A stretch of DNA of 64,000 nucleotides from Rhodococcus sp. WMMA185 (GCF_001767395.1 NZ_CP017014.1:930001-994000); one strand, 5' to 3'; positions 41,200 through 50,772 are shown, counted from the stretch's first letter. The notes: generated from the sequence alone by a model not told the origin. Numbers and translations: made by a program.

Positions 41200-41219
41200 T
41201 CCGCCCGCCTTTCAGGGAA

Positions 41220-41252
41220 CTAGAGTAATACTCTAGTGCGTCACTCTAGAGT
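41220..41252. promoter_or_regulatory. TetR operator (two palindromes)
   Basis: CTAGAGTA-A-TACTCTAG (41220-41236) and ACTCTAGAGT (41243-41252) are perfect palindromes sharing the half-site ACTCTAG. They lie between the divergent dehydrogenase and TetR genes, the classical place for an autoregulated TetR operator. Confidence 0.75.
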
Positions 41253-41265
41253 TAGACTTCAGGAC

Positions 41266-41877
41266 GTGGCAACACCCAGTGAGGACGACAAGACGCCGGC
41301 ACGTCAGAAGATCCTGACCGCCGCCCGCACCCTGTTCACCACGACCGGCTATGCATCGACCACGATGAAGGCCATCGCCGCCGAGGCGAGCGTTGCCGTA
41401 CAGACGGTGTACTTCGTGTTCGGAAACAAGCGCAGCGTGCTCGAAGCCCTGCTCGACGTCTCCATTGCCGGCGACGACGAGCCGACTCCGACGCTGACGA
41501 GACCGTGGGTTGCCGAGGCGCTCTCGGAACCGGACCCACTGACCCAGTTGCGCATTCAGGTACACGGTGCGCGGCTGATACTCGATCGGGCAGCGCCTGT
41601 ATTGCTCGCGGTGCGGGCCGCTGCTGGAGCGGATCCTGAAGTCGCACAACTGTGGGCGAGCACCTGCGAGCACCACGAAATGGTGCTCCGGCATCTGACG
41701 ACCGCTCTCGCCGGCAAGGTCGATCACCTCGACATCGACCGGACTATCGACGTGGGGCTGGCACTGCTGACCCCCGAGACCCATATCCTGCTCATCGACG
41801 AGCGGGGCTGGAGCCCAGAGGAATACGAGACCTGGGTGGTCGGCGTGCTTGCCCGCACGGCGGGTCTCCGTGTCTAA
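41266..41877 (+). CDS. TetR-family transcriptional regulator
   Basis: This 203-residue protein has an N-terminal helix-turn-helix (TTTGYASTTMKAIAAEASVA and VQTVYFVFGNK) and an all-helical ligand domain. GTG 41266 is chosen as start, since the frame above it overlaps the operator. It likely represses the divergent dehydrogenase gene until a small ligand binds. A decayed copy of its 5' end lies near 40100. Confidence 0.88.
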   Translation: MATPSEDDKTPARQKILTAARTLFTTTGYASTTMKAIAAEASVAVQTVYFVFGNKRSVLEALLDVSIAGDDEPTPTLTRPWVAEALSEPDPLTQLRIQVHGARLILDRAAPVLLAVRAAAGADPEVAQLWASTCEHHEMVLRHLTTALAGKVDHLDIDRTIDVGLALLTPETHILLIDERGWSPEEYETWVVGVLARTAGLRV

Positions 41878-41915
41878 GCGGCACCCGCGGTGGAACGGTC
41901 GGCTACAGTCTCGCT

Positions 41916-42452
41916 ATGACTGCCGCACGAGACAGCCACGAAATCGATCGACTCCGTGAATCCGCACAAGCCCGCCTCGAAAAGGCCGTCGGAGATGGCC
42001 GGCTGACCCTCGAGGAGTACTCGCAGCAGGCCGCGATCGTGTGGTCACGCGACGTCAGTGTCGAGGTTCTGAGCGGGTTGGCCCCCGTTGATGCACCAGT
42101 GGCGCCGGTATCGCAACCTCAATCGACCATTGTCGGAATCTTCGGCGACATCAAGCGTTCCGGTCGCTGGTCACTTGCCGTGAAGACGCTGGTAATGCTC
42201 GTGTTCGGGGATGTGAAGCTCAATCTCGGAACGGCGGTGATCGGTGCTCGGGTCTCTACGATCACCCTCTTCTCGGTGTTCGGGGACAGCACCGTCATCG
42301 TTCCGAAGGGCGTGTTCGTCGACTTGGCCGGGTTCAATCTGTTCGGTGACCGCGAACTCGATGCCGGTGCACAAGCCCCTGGTCCCGGTGCGCCGATTAT
42401 CCGGGTCGTGTCGTACTCGCTCTTCGGTGACCTGCAGGTGCGCACCCGCTAG
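41916..42452 (+). CDS. DUF1707 / LiaF-like C-terminal domain protein
   Basis: This 178-residue protein has an N-terminal DUF1707 segment (residues about 8-60, LEKAVGDGRLTLEEYSQQAA) and a C-terminal beta-helix-like region with recurring FGD triplets (GIFGDIKR, VFGDVKLNLG, VFGDSTVIVP, LFGDRELDAG, LFGDLQVRTR), as in cell-wall-active antibiotic response (LiaF/DUF2154) proteins. No membrane helix is evident. A role in envelope stress sensing is inferred only from the family. Confidence 0.85.
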   Translation: MTAARDSHEIDRLRESAQARLEKAVGDGRLTLEEYSQQAAIVWSRDVSVEVLSGLAPVDAPVAPVSQPQSTIVGIFGDIKRSGRWSLAVKTLVMLVFGDVKLNLGTAVIGARVSTITLFSVFGDSTVIVPKGVFVDLAGFNLFGDRELDAGAQAPGPGAPIIRVVSYSLFGDLQVRTR

Positions 42453-43453
42453 TCGCGGCTGAGCCGTTCGAGCAGTGCCGTCTTGATCGCTGGTCGGCCG
42501 AATGCGACCAGAGTGAACGTGGCCTCGCGCATGAGGCGTTCGGCCGTGTTCCCGGCGATGAGCGACGAACTGCCCTTTGCGGTGACCAGGGCCGATGCGG
42601 TGCGGATGGCGAGTTCCGATGTGCGTGCTCGTGCTTCGGCCATATCCGCGCGTCCATCGAGGGCCGCATCCAGCTCATGGCGCGCCCGTGCCGCCTTCAC
42701 TCTGTACGGATCGGCATCGACGCCGAGAGCCTCGAGTTCGGTGATGGCACGGCGCGTGAGGCCCATGGCCATGCACGCATTTCTCCAGGAAGCCAATAGT
42801 TGGCTGTTCATGAACTCCTCTGGGGTGATGATGGTGCTCACGAGGTCTCGGGACACAGCCACCCCGTCGAACTGCAAACGCACGGTGTTGGAGCCGCGCG
42901 CAGCGATCAGCGGCAGGAACTCCGCGGTCAGGCCACGGCGCGGCTTGGCGGGAATGAGCACGTTCACGATGGAGTCGTCGGACTTGTCGCGCGCCGACAC
43001 CTGGATCACGTCGACGATGCCCCACCCGGTGACGAACGGCGAGACCCCGTCGAGCACGTATCCGTCGTCGACACGGCGGGCCCACAGCAGCGGTGGCACC
43101 GGAATCGCGCCGGCCATCGAGACACCCGCGCGGGTGGTGCCGGCGACCAGGCCCTCGAGATACCGGTCGCGCAACTGCGAGTTGGGAGAGCGGGAAAGCC
43201 CCTTGACTGCACCGAAATGCTGGAGCCACGTGAAGGTCGTGGCTAGGCACCCACCGCCGAGCGTCTCGTATACCTCGACGAGTCCGGACGGCGTTACATC
43301 GGCCTCGTCGGCCACGGCGAGACCGTAGAGGCCGCCCGCGGCGAGAGCCTCGAAATGGCTGTCCGGGATCTGACCTTCGGCGTCGACACGGTTGGCAACC
43401 GGGAAAAGGATGTTGTCGGCGATCTCGTGCGCCATCTCGGTCCAGTTCGTCAC
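42449..43453 (-). CDS. Acyl-CoA dehydrogenase family protein
   Basis: This 334-residue protein has an N-terminal helical domain (AHEIADNILFPVANRVDAEG), the middle beta-domain (GVSPFVTGWGIVDVIQVSA), and a C-terminal helical bundle. It is shorter than the usual 380 residues, mainly at the C-terminus, and I see no obvious catalytic Glu, as in divergent members of this superfamily. Its stop overlaps that of the preceding convergent gene by CTAG. The substrate is unknown. Confidence 0.82.
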   Translation of the reverse strand: MTNWTEMAHEIADNILFPVANRVDAEGQIPDSHFEALAAGGLYGLAVADEADVTPSGLVEVYETLGGGCLATTFTWLQHFGAVKGLSRSPNSQLRDRYLEGLVAGTTRAGVSMAGAIPVPPLLWARRVDDGYVLDGVSPFVTGWGIVDVIQVSARDKSDDSIVNVLIPAKPRRGLTAEFLPLIAARGSNTVRLQFDGVAVSRDLVSTIITPEEFMNSQLLASWRNACMAMGLTRRAITELEALGVDADPYRVKAARARHELDAALDGRADMAEARARTSELAIRTASALVTAKGSSSLIAGNTAERLMREATFTLVAFGRPAIKTALLERLSRD

Positions 43454-43483
43454 CTCCTCGAGGATAGCGCGCGGCCGGATCCG

Positions 43484-45007
43484 TCAGGTGAACTCGACAC
43501 CCTGGGCAAGCGGTAGTTCGTCGGAGTAGTTGACGGTGTTGGTGGCCCGGCGCATATAGGCCTTCCATGCGTCGGAACCGGATTCACGGCCGCCGCCGGT
43601 CTCCTTCTCGCCGCCGAATGCGCCACCGATTTCGGCGCCAGAAGTGCCGATGTTGACGTTCGCGATACCGCAGTCCGAACCGTCGGAGGAGAGGAACCGC
43701 TCGGCTTCGCGCTGATCCGTCGTGAAGATAGCGGACGAAAGTCCTTGCGGCACAGCGTTGTGCAGTGCGATCGCTTCGTCGAAATCGTTGTAGGTGAGGA
43801 CGTAGAGGATGGGGGCGAAGGTCTCTTCCTGAACCACCGACGTCTGTGCGGGCATGCGCACCAACGCCGGCGAGACGTAGTAGCCGCCATCGCCGCACTC
43901 GATGTTGCGCTCACCCCCGCACACCACGGTTCCGCCGTCTGCCCGCGCCTTGTCCAAGGCGCTCTGCATCGCGTCGTAGGCGACCTTGTTCACCAGCGGG
44001 CCGACAAGGACACCGTCCTCGAACGGGTTTCCGACCTTCAGCTGGTTGTATGCAGAAGCGACGCGTTCCACCACGTCGTCGGCGACCGAATCGTGCACGA
44101 TCAGCCGGCGCAGCGACGTGCAGCGCTGGCCTGCCGTACCCGCCGCCGAGAAGACGATGCCCCGAATGGCGAGATCGAGGTCGGCCGACGGGGCAACGAT
44201 CGCGGCGTTGTTGCCTCCGAGTTCGAGCAGGCACTTGCCGAATCGGGCGGCAACCCGCGGCCCCACGGTACGTCCCATGCGCACCGATCCGGTAGCGCTG
44301 ACGAGAGCGACTCGCGGGTCGTCCACGAGCTGTTCACCCACATCCGCCGAACCCTGGATCAGTGCGTGGATTCCGGCGGGCGCACCGACGTCGCGAGCGG
44401 CCCGGGCGAGCAGTGCGTCGCAGGCTGTGGCGGTCAACGGGGTTTGGTCGGACGGCTTCCAGACGACCGTGTCGCCGCACACCAGTGCTATGGCGGTGTT
44501 CCAGGACCACACCGCGACGGGGAAATTGAACGCGGAGATCACTCCGACGACCCCCAGCGGGTGCCAGGTCTCCATCAGACGGTGCCCGGGCCGCTCCGAT
44601 GCCATCGTCTTGCCGTACAGCTGACGCGACAGTCCGACCGCGAACTCGCAGATGTCGATCATCTCCTGCACTTCGCCCAGTGCCTCCGACGGGATCTTGC
44701 CCGCTTCGAGGGTGACGAGCTCGGCCAGATCATCTTTGTGCTCGGAAAGCAGCTGCCCTAGCCGGCGAACGACGGCGCCGCGCTGGGGTGCGGGCACCGC
44801 CCGCCAGCGTACGAAGGCTTCGTGCGCCGCCGTGATCGCTCGATCGACGTCGTCCGCACTGCTCGTTGCGACAGTGCGCAATTCGGTGCCGGTGATCGGT
44901 GTGCGCGCGACGAGCGCACCTCCAGCGTCGCCGAGGTCGGCACCACACCTGACCAGTGCTTCCTCGGTGCGTCGACGTAGAGCCTCGGGGGCGGGAAGGT
45001 TCACCAT
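43484..45007 (-). CDS. pcd: Piperideine-6-carboxylate / aminoadipate semialdehyde dehydrogenase
   Basis: This 507-residue NAD-dependent aldehyde dehydrogenase has FNFPVAVWSWN, the catalytic Glu stretch LELGGNNAAIVAP and the nucleophile in GTAGQRCTSLRRLIV. The ending GGAFGGEKETGGGRESGSDA is typical of the ALDH7 (alpha-aminoadipic semialdehyde) group. It oxidises the product of lysine 6-transaminase, matching the neighbouring lat. It starts at ATG 45007, behind AGAGAGGACATC. lrpA diverges from it across 84 bp. Confidence 0.92.
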   Translation of the reverse strand: MVNLPAPEALRRRTEEALVRCGADLGDAGGALVARTPITGTELRTVATSSADDVDRAITAAHEAFVRWRAVPAPQRGAVVRRLGQLLSEHKDDLAELVTLEAGKIPSEALGEVQEMIDICEFAVGLSRQLYGKTMASERPGHRLMETWHPLGVVGVISAFNFPVAVWSWNTAIALVCGDTVVWKPSDQTPLTATACDALLARAARDVGAPAGIHALIQGSADVGEQLVDDPRVALVSATGSVRMGRTVGPRVAARFGKCLLELGGNNAAIVAPSADLDLAIRGIVFSAAGTAGQRCTSLRRLIVHDSVADDVVERVASAYNQLKVGNPFEDGVLVGPLVNKVAYDAMQSALDKARADGGTVVCGGERNIECGDGGYYVSPALVRMPAQTSVVQEETFAPILYVLTYNDFDEAIALHNAVPQGLSSAIFTTDQREAERFLSSDGSDCGIANVNIGTSGAEIGGAFGGEKETGGGRESGSDAWKAYMRRATNTVNYSDELPLAQGVEFT

Positions 45008-45091
45008 GATGTCCTCTCTCGGGTGTGGTGAGGTGGTGCGGTGCTTCGACGTTTCAACCATCATGCACCGCGGCTGGGTTAATCTGCGCTG

Positions 45092-45556
45092 GTGGTGGAA
45101 TCTTCTCGCGGCGACACAACACAACCCTCTCTCGACGACATCGATCGGGTCCTGATGCGGGAACTGGTCGCAGACGGTCGGGCGACCCTGGCGACCCTGG
45201 CGGACAAGTCGGGGCTGTCGATCTCCGCGGTGCAGACGAGGGTGCGCAGGCTCGAGGCGCGGAACGTGATTCGCGGGTACTCCGCGAAGGTCGATCCGGA
45301 TGCGCTCGGGCGCGGCCTTTCTGCGTTCGTCGCCATCACCCCTCTCGATCCGTCGCAACCCGACGATGCGCCCGCTCGCTTGCAACACCTATCCGAAATC
45401 GAGGAGTGTCACTCCGTGGCAGGGGATGAGAGCTATGTGCTGCTCGTTCGCGTCTCGTCACCGCTGGCGCTCGAACACCTCTTGCAGGAGATTCGTGCCA
45501 CCGCCAACGTACACACCCGCAGCACTATCATCCTGCAAACATTCTATGAAAAGTGA
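45092..45556 (+). CDS. lrpA: Lrp/AsnC-family regulator
   Basis: This 154-residue protein has an N-terminal helix-turn-helix (TLATLADKSGLSISAVQTRV) and the C-terminal RAM ligand-binding domain (HSVAGDESYVLLVRVSS). It lies between divergent pcd and downstream lat, so it likely senses lysine or another amino acid and controls both. In M. tuberculosis the homologue next to lat is induced in starvation and represses lat. Confidence 0.92.
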   Translation: MVESSRGDTTQPSLDDIDRVLMRELVADGRATLATLADKSGLSISAVQTRVRRLEARNVIRGYSAKVDPDALGRGLSAFVAITPLDPSQPDDAPARLQHLSEIEECHSVAGDESYVLLVRVSSPLALEHLLQEIRATANVHTRSTIILQTFYEK

Positions 45557-45620
45557 TCTTCTGCCGTATATCTTGTGGAAGGTCGGGCGCTTGCCAGGAA
45601 GTTTGACGTAATATTCCTGT

Positions 45621-46964
45621 ATGAGTACCGCAATTCGACCCTCCGGAAGTGAAGGCGGGCTCCCCGCGAGCCGAGTGCTCGGCCTGCTGCGCGAACATAT
45701 CCTCGTCGACGGTTTCGATCTGGTGCTCGACCTGGAACGTTCGCGCGGGACGCGCCTTGTCGACCAGCGGGACGGCACGACCTATCTGGACATGTTCGGG
45801 TTCTTTGCCTCGTCGGCTTTGGGGATGAACCATCCCGAACTCGTCGGCGACGATGCGTTCCGCTGCGAACTGGCGGCGGCGGCGATCAACAAGCCGAGCA
45901 ACTCGGACATCTACACCGTCCCGATGGCGCGATTCGTCGAGACGTTCGCTCGTGTTCTCGGGGATCCCGCATTGCCGCACCTCTTCTTCGTGGACGGCGG
46001 CGCACTTGCGGTCGAGAACGCGCTCAAGGTTGCCTTTGACTGGAAGAGCAGACGCAACGAACGCCGGGGACTCGACCCGGCACTCGGGACGAAGGTTCTC
46101 CACCTGACCGAGGCGTTCCATGGGCGCAGTGGTTACACCATGTCGCTTACCAACACCGAACCGGGCAAGGTTGCCCGATTCCCCAAGTTCGATTGGCCGC
46201 GCATCGACGCTCCTTACCTTGCCGACGGTCGAGACGTAGAAGAGGCCGAGCGTCGCGCGCTCGATCAGGCGCGGCGCGCATTCGCCGAGAACCCCGCGGA
46301 CATAGCATGTTTCATTGCGGAGCCGATCCAGGGGGAGGGTGGCGACCATCACTTCCGTCCGGAGTTCTTCCAGGCGATGGAAGTCATGTGTCACGAAAAT
46401 GACGCCCTGTTCGTGTTCGACGAGGTGCAGACCGGGTGCGGTCTGACCGGCACCGCGTGGGCCTATCAACAAATGGGTGTGCATCCCGACGTGGTGGCCT
46501 TCGGCAAGAAGACGCAGGTCTGCGGAATCATGGCGGGCGGGCGCGTCGACGAGGTCTCGGACAACGTCTTTGCCGTCAGTTCGCGAATCAATTCCACCTG
46601 GGGTGGAAACCTCACCGATATGGTTCGGTCCCGGCGGATCCTCGAAGTGATCGAGCAGGATCGACTAGTCGATCGGGCGAGGCTGACCGGAGCTCACCTC
46701 CTGCGGCGACTGCGGGAACTCTCACTCTCCCATCCTGACGTCACCGAGCCGAGAGGGCGTGGCCTGATGTGTGCGATCACGCTCCCGACGGCGCAAAGAC
46801 GGGACCGTGTGGTTGCGCGACTGCGTGAGCGCGAACACGTACTGATTCTGCCGACCGGTAAGCGCGGGATCAGGTTCCGGCCTCCCCTGACGGTGACGGA
46901 GGCCGACCTCGATGCCGTGGTGGATGCATTGGCTCGTGTGCTTGACGGTACCGTCGACGCATGA
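45621..46964 (+). CDS. lat: L-lysine 6-transaminase
   Basis: This 447-residue class III PLP aminotransferase moves the epsilon-amino group of lysine to 2-oxoglutarate, giving the semialdehyde used by Pcd. It has the PLP-binding Lys in VAFGKKTQVCGIM, the cofactor Asp in FDEVQTGCG, and GRGLMCAITLP near the C-terminus. It starts 64 bp after lrpA. Its stop overlaps the next start by ATGA. Confidence 0.95.
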   Translation: MSTAIRPSGSEGGLPASRVLGLLREHILVDGFDLVLDLERSRGTRLVDQRDGTTYLDMFGFFASSALGMNHPELVGDDAFRCELAAAAINKPSNSDIYTVPMARFVETFARVLGDPALPHLFFVDGGALAVENALKVAFDWKSRRNERRGLDPALGTKVLHLTEAFHGRSGYTMSLTNTEPGKVARFPKFDWPRIDAPYLADGRDVEEAERRALDQARRAFAENPADIACFIAEPIQGEGGDHHFRPEFFQAMEVMCHENDALFVFDEVQTGCGLTGTAWAYQQMGVHPDVVAFGKKTQVCGIMAGGRVDEVSDNVFAVSSRINSTWGGNLTDMVRSRRILEVIEQDRLVDRARLTGAHLLRRLRELSLSHPDVTEPRGRGLMCAITLPTAQRRDRVVARLREREHVLILPTGKRGIRFRPPLTVTEADLDAVVDALARVLDGTVDA

Positions 46965-47749
46965 CACCGATTCCGCTCACGTCCGTACCCAACCTTCGAG
47001 ACGTCGGTGGCATCCGAACACAAGACGGTGCGAAGGTGCGCTCGGGTGTCTATTACCGCTCGACCGATCTGAGTCGGCTCGTGGACTCAGACATGGCCAT
47101 GCTCGCCAACCTCGGAATCCGGACGGTATACGACCTGCGTACCGCGAGCGAGCGTGAGGCGGCGCCCGACGTACTTCCCGAGGGGGCTCACGCCGTCGCG
47201 CTGGACGTGCTCGCCGACAAGGGGATACGGTCTGTCCCCGCGAAATTGCTCCAGGTGATGACCGATCCGACGATCGCCGAGCGTGAACTCGGGGGCGGAC
47301 GTGCCATCGAGTACTTCGAAGGCAGCTACCGAGACTTCGTGCTGATGCCGAGTGCGGTGTCGTCGTACCGGGAACTGTTCGAGGGTCTCGCATCGACCGG
47401 CGACACACCAGTTCTCGTGCACTGCACCACGGGCAAGGACCGAACAGGGTGGGCCACGGCGGCGCTGCTTTTGCTTCTCGGTGTCAGCGAAGAGGACGTT
47501 TTTCACGACTACTTGCTGACCAACGAATTGCTGCTCCCGGCACTGTCCGGTGTGTTCGAAGCCTTCGTCGAGGCCGGTGGGGACCGGGAGTTGCTCGAAC
47601 CGGTGCTCGGGGTCCGGAGGCAGTATCTGGAGGTGTCCTTGGCCGCTGTGCGGGAACGGCACGGAACCATCGAGAACTACTTCAGCGACGGCCTCGGACT
47701 CGACTCGAGGGTTCAGGCTCTGCTGCGCGAGCGCATGATTGCGGACTGA
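46961..47749 (+). CDS. Tyrosine/serine protein phosphatase (PtpB-like)
   Basis: This 262-residue protein has the P-loop active site HCTTGKDRTGWA, with nucleophile Cys155 and Arg161, and the N-terminal NLRDVGG signature of this phosphatase group (DUF-type tyrosine phosphatases that include M. tuberculosis PtpB). It is coupled to lat by an ATGA overlap, although a link to lysine breakdown is unclear. It has no signal peptide. Confidence 0.9.
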   Translation: MTPIPLTSVPNLRDVGGIRTQDGAKVRSGVYYRSTDLSRLVDSDMAMLANLGIRTVYDLRTASEREAAPDVLPEGAHAVALDVLADKGIRSVPAKLLQVMTDPTIAERELGGGRAIEYFEGSYRDFVLMPSAVSSYRELFEGLASTGDTPVLVHCTTGKDRTGWATAALLLLLGVSEEDVFHDYLLTNELLLPALSGVFEAFVEAGGDRELLEPVLGVRRQYLEVSLAAVRERHGTIENYFSDGLGLDSRVQALLRERMIAD

Positions 47750-48051
47750 GCGGTCAACCCGATCGCCACACCCACGACATCGGCGAAGAGGTCCCACAGC
47801 GAACCCTGCCGTCCGATCGGCAGTACTCCTTGCAGTATTTCGGTGATCGCACCGAACGCGGCGAGCCAGAGCACCGTAATCTGCGGCGTCATGCGCGCAT
47901 ACCTAGAGGCGACCGCGAGGGCTGCGAACAAGAGTGCGTGGACGACCTTGTCGGCATGTTCGGGTCCCGACGGTGTCGCCGAAGCCGGAGAAAGCAGCAT
48001 GACCAGTGCCACTACGGTGAGCGCCGTCACCGGAATCCATCGTGTCCTCAT
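47713..48051 (-). CDS. VanZ-like membrane protein
   Basis: This 112-residue protein has an N-terminal helix and the VanZ-type pattern DKVVHALLFAALAVASRYA, ITVLWLAAFGAITEILQGVL and a GSLWDLFADVVGVAIGL end. The H-x-I-E-x-x-Q arrangement is typical of the family. VanZ-type proteins are linked to glycopeptide tolerance in some hosts, but most members have unknown roles. The 3' end overlaps the convergent phosphatase gene by 37 bp. Confidence 0.85.
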   Translation of the reverse strand: MRTRWIPVTALTVVALVMLLSPASATPSGPEHADKVVHALLFAALAVASRYARMTPQITVLWLAAFGAITEILQGVLPIGRQGSLWDLFADVVGVAIGLTAQSAIMRSRSRA

Positions 48052-48395
48052 CTGTGGACCGTCAACCCCAGAGCGCCTTCCGCAAAGCGTTGCACGGCAT
48101 CGGATCCGGCCTCCAGTGCGTCGTGGTGGCCAGTGCGAGCCCAGCCCGACAGCCTGGCCGACTCAGCGGACGGTGTGAGTCCGACCTCGGCTAGCAGCTC
48201 ACCGGTATTGGGCTGACAGATCGCCCACGAATAGTGCTCGTCGCTCAACCACTGTGCGGCGCGGCGCGTTACGTACTCGGCGTCGTCGATTCCGCCGTCA
48301 GTGAGTGCGGGCCGATCGTCCACCCGCTCGTCGGCGCGTAGTGCGCGCAGATACCAGCCGCCGGCATTGATTTCGACAGGCTCCACGTCAGCCAC
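48048..48395 (-). CDS. GNAT-like acetyltransferase domain protein (short)
   Basis: This 115-residue protein resembles the RimJ/RimL-type N-acetyltransferase pattern (GWYLRALRADERVDDRPAL, YSWAICQPNTGELLAEVGLT, and a short HHDALEAGSDAVQRFAEGAL helix). It lacks a clear acetyl-CoA P-loop and is shorter than usual, so it may be a degenerate or accessory member. It overlaps both neighbours by a few bases. Confidence 0.6.
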   Translation of the reverse strand: MADVEPVEINAGGWYLRALRADERVDDRPALTDGGIDDAEYVTRRAAQWLSDEHYSWAICQPNTGELLAEVGLTPSAESARLSGWARTGHHDALEAGSDAVQRFAEGALGLTVHR

Positions 48396-48774
48396 CCGTG
48401 CGGTTGTCGCGGGTGCCGAAGAGGATCGCTCCCGCAGCGGGAATCATCAGGAAGAACAACCAGCTGTTGTCTATCGGGACGACGAAGAACAGCACGAGGG
48501 CGAGGAACGGCGTCAACGACATCACGACACCACGCCAGTTCTGATCGGCGGCTGTGCCGGGGGCTTCCGCCCTAGCGGGCGTGTCGGGTGTGGTCTCGGG
48601 AAGGTCGGTGAACACACGGTCGAGTTCGCCGCGTGTCGTCGCGTTCGTCACCGCGAGACTGCGTCCGTCGAACTCGGGGACCGTCAAACGGCCCGCCGCC
48701 AAATGATCGCTCAGCCGTTTCAGCGCCTGCTCGCGTTCGGCAGTGCCGATACGGATCTCGGGAGTATCAGACAT
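48388..48774 (-). CDS. DUF1707-domain membrane protein
   Basis: This 128-residue protein has an N-terminal DUF1707 domain (IRIGTAEREQALKRLSDHLA, then GRLTVPEFDGR), a Pro/Ala linker, and two C-terminal membrane helices (VVMSLTPFLALVLFFVVPI and SWLFFLMIPAAGAILFG). ATG 48774 is preferred, since earlier ATGs lie in the terminator region. DUF1707 proteins are common in actinobacteria; the role is unknown. Confidence 0.82.
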   Translation of the reverse strand: MSDTPEIRIGTAEREQALKRLSDHLAAGRLTVPEFDGRSLAVTNATTRGELDRVFTDLPETTPDTPARAEAPGTAADQNWRGVVMSLTPFLALVLFFVVPIDNSWLFFLMIPAAGAILFGTRDNRTGG

Positions 48775-48787
48775 ATCGGACAGACTA

Positions 48788-48828
48788 CTGTGGCGCTTGT
48801 CATCCGGCGAAAATGACAAGCGCCACAG
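48788..48828 (-). terminator. Terminator after accA3
   Basis: CTGTGGCGCTTGTCAT pairs perfectly with its complement around a 9-base loop, 28 bp past the accA3 stop. Confidence 0.85.
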
Positions 48829-48855
48829 AGCCTCCGAGTGTGGCCGCCGAGTGTG

Positions 48856-50643
48856 CTACTTCAGTTCCGCGAGAACGGTGCCCTGCGTGATGGCAGCGCC
48901 GGGCTCGACCGTAAGGCCCGTGACGGTCCCGGCCTTGTGAGCGTTGACGGGGTTTTCCATTTTCATCGCTTCGAGGACGGCGATGAGGTCGCCTTCGGCG
49001 ACTTCCTGTCCTTCCTCGACGGCAACCTTGACCACGGTGCCCTGCATGGGCGCGGTGACGGCGTCACCGGATGCGGCCCCGCCGGCCCCACCACCACGGG
49101 TACGGGGCGTCGGCTTCTTGCGAACGGCACCCTGGCCGCCACCGCTCGTGCCGAGGGTGAACTGCCCGGGCAGAGAGACCTCGACCCGTCGGCCGCCGAC
49201 CTCGACAACCACATTCTGCCTCGGAAGAGCCTCGTCCTCGTCGGCGGATTGACCATCGGTGAAGGGCTCGATGTGGTTTTCCCAGTCGTTCTCGATCCAC
49301 TTGGTGTAAACGTCGAAGCTCTTCCCGTCGCCGATGAACGCGGGGTGCTCGACGATGGCCCGGTGGAACGGGATCACCGTCGCCAAGCCCTCGACGTGGA
49401 ACTCGGCCAGGGCCCGGCGGGCGCGGGCAAGAGCCTGGTCGCGGGTGGCGCCCGAAACGATCAGTTTGGCCAGCATGGAGTCGAACTGCCCGCCGATCAC
49501 GCTGCCGGATTCGACGCCGGAGTCCATCCGGACCCCGGGGCCGGTGGGCGGGACGAATTTGGTGACCGGGCCGGGGGCGGGCAGGAACCCGCGTCCGGCG
49601 TCCTCACCGTTGATGCGGAACTCGAATGAGTGCCCACGCGGGGTGGGGTCCTCGGTGATGTCGAGGCGCTCGCCGTTGGCGATCTTGAATTGCTCGAGCA
49701 CCAGGTCGAGGCCGGAGGTCTCCTCGGTGACCGGATGCTCGACCTGCAGGCGGGTGTTGACCTCGAGGAAGGAGATGGTGTCGCCCTGCACCAAGTATTC
49801 GACGGTGCCGGCGCCGTAATAGCCGGACTCTCGGCAGATGGCCTTTGCGCTCGAGTGGATGCGGGCTCGCTGTTCGTCGGTCAGGAAGGGCGCCGGGGCC
49901 TCCTCGACCAGCTTCTGGAAGCGGCGTTGCAGGGAGCAGTCGCGGGTGCCTGCAACGATCACATTGCCGTGCTTGTCCGCGATGACCTGGGCCTCTACGT
50001 GGCGAGCCTTGTCCAGGTACTGCTCGACGAAGCACTCGCCGCGTCCGAACGCCGCGACCGCTTCGCGGGTGGCGGAGTCGAACAGTTCGGGGATCTCTTC
50101 GATGGTATGGGCGACCTTCATCCCGCGGCCTCCGCCGCCGAACGCGGCTTTGATGGCGACGGGAACACCAAACTCTTTCGCGAAGGCTACAACCTCGTCG
50201 GCGCTGCCCACCGGCTCCTTGGTGCCTGCGGCCATCGGAGCCTTCGCTCTCTCGGCGATGTGGCGGGCCGTGACTTTGTCACCGAGGTCGCGGATGGACT
50301 GAGGGGAGGGGCCGATCCAGTTGAGGCCGGCATCGATAACGGCCTGCGCGAAGTCCGCGTTCTCGGAAAGGAAGCCGTAACCAGGGTGGATCGCGTCGGC
50401 ACCGGACTTGCGCGCGGCATCGAGGATCTTGTCGAACACCAGATAGGATTCCGCGGAGGTCTGGCCCCCCAGGGCGAATGCCTCGTCGGCCAAGCGCACG
50501 AATGGCGCGTTCGCGTCGGGTTCGGCATACACGGCGACGCTGGCGAGCCCGGCATCGGCGGCGGCCCGGATCACCCGCACTGCAATCTCACCGCGGTTCG
50601 CGACGAGAACCTTCGTGATGTGCGTGCTGGTTTGACTGGGCAC
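48856..50643 (-). CDS. accA3: Acetyl/propionyl-CoA carboxylase alpha subunit (biotin carboxylase and biotin carrier)
   Basis: This 595-residue protein has the biotin carboxylase domain ([17 protein letters not shown]-grasp with [30 protein letters not shown]) and a C-terminal carrier domain with the biotinyl Lys in [11 protein letters not shown]. It makes carboxybiotin for beta subunits such as AccD5, supporting fatty, mycolic and methyl-branched lipid synthesis. GTG 50643 is chosen: AGGAGG lies four bases upstream, and the length then matches the 600-residue mycobacterial protein. Confidence 0.95.
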   Translation of the reverse strand: MPSQTSTHITKVLVANRGEIAVRVIRAAADAGLASVAVYAEPDANAPFVRLADEAFALGGQTSAESYLVFDKILDAARKSGADAIHPGYGFLSENADFAQAVIDAGLNWIGPSPQSIRDLGDKVTARHIAERAKAPMAAGTKEPVGSADEVVAFAKEFGVPVAIKAAFGGGGRGMKVAHTIEEIPELFDSATREAVAAFGRGECFVEQYLDKARHVEAQVIADKHGNVIVAGTRDCSLQRRFQKLVEEAPAPFLTDEQRARIHSSAKAICRESGYYGAGTVEYLVQGDTISFLEVNTRLQVEHPVTEETSGLDLVLEQFKIANGERLDITEDPTPRGHSFEFRINGEDAGRGFLPAPGPVTKFVPPTGPGVRMDSGVESGSVIGGQFDSMLAKLIVSGATRDQALARARRALAEFHVEGLATVIPFHRAIVEHPAFIGDGKSFDVYTKWIENDWENHIEPFTDGQSADEDEALPRQNVVVEVGGRRVEVSLPGQFTLGTSGGGQGAVRKKPTPRTRGGGAGGAASGDAVTAPMQGTVVKVAVEEGQEVAEGDLIAVLEAMKMENPVNAHKAGTVTGLTVEPGAAITQGTVLAELK

Positions 50644-50772
50644 TGAGCCTCCTGATGTTCGCGTGGCCGATTCCGTGGTGATTCCCGGAGTATTGCCAGC
50701 GGTCGGTTTGGGGATCACAACGGATTCTAAGCACTTAATCGATCCGCGCGGTCACCGGATCGCGTTTTCCAA

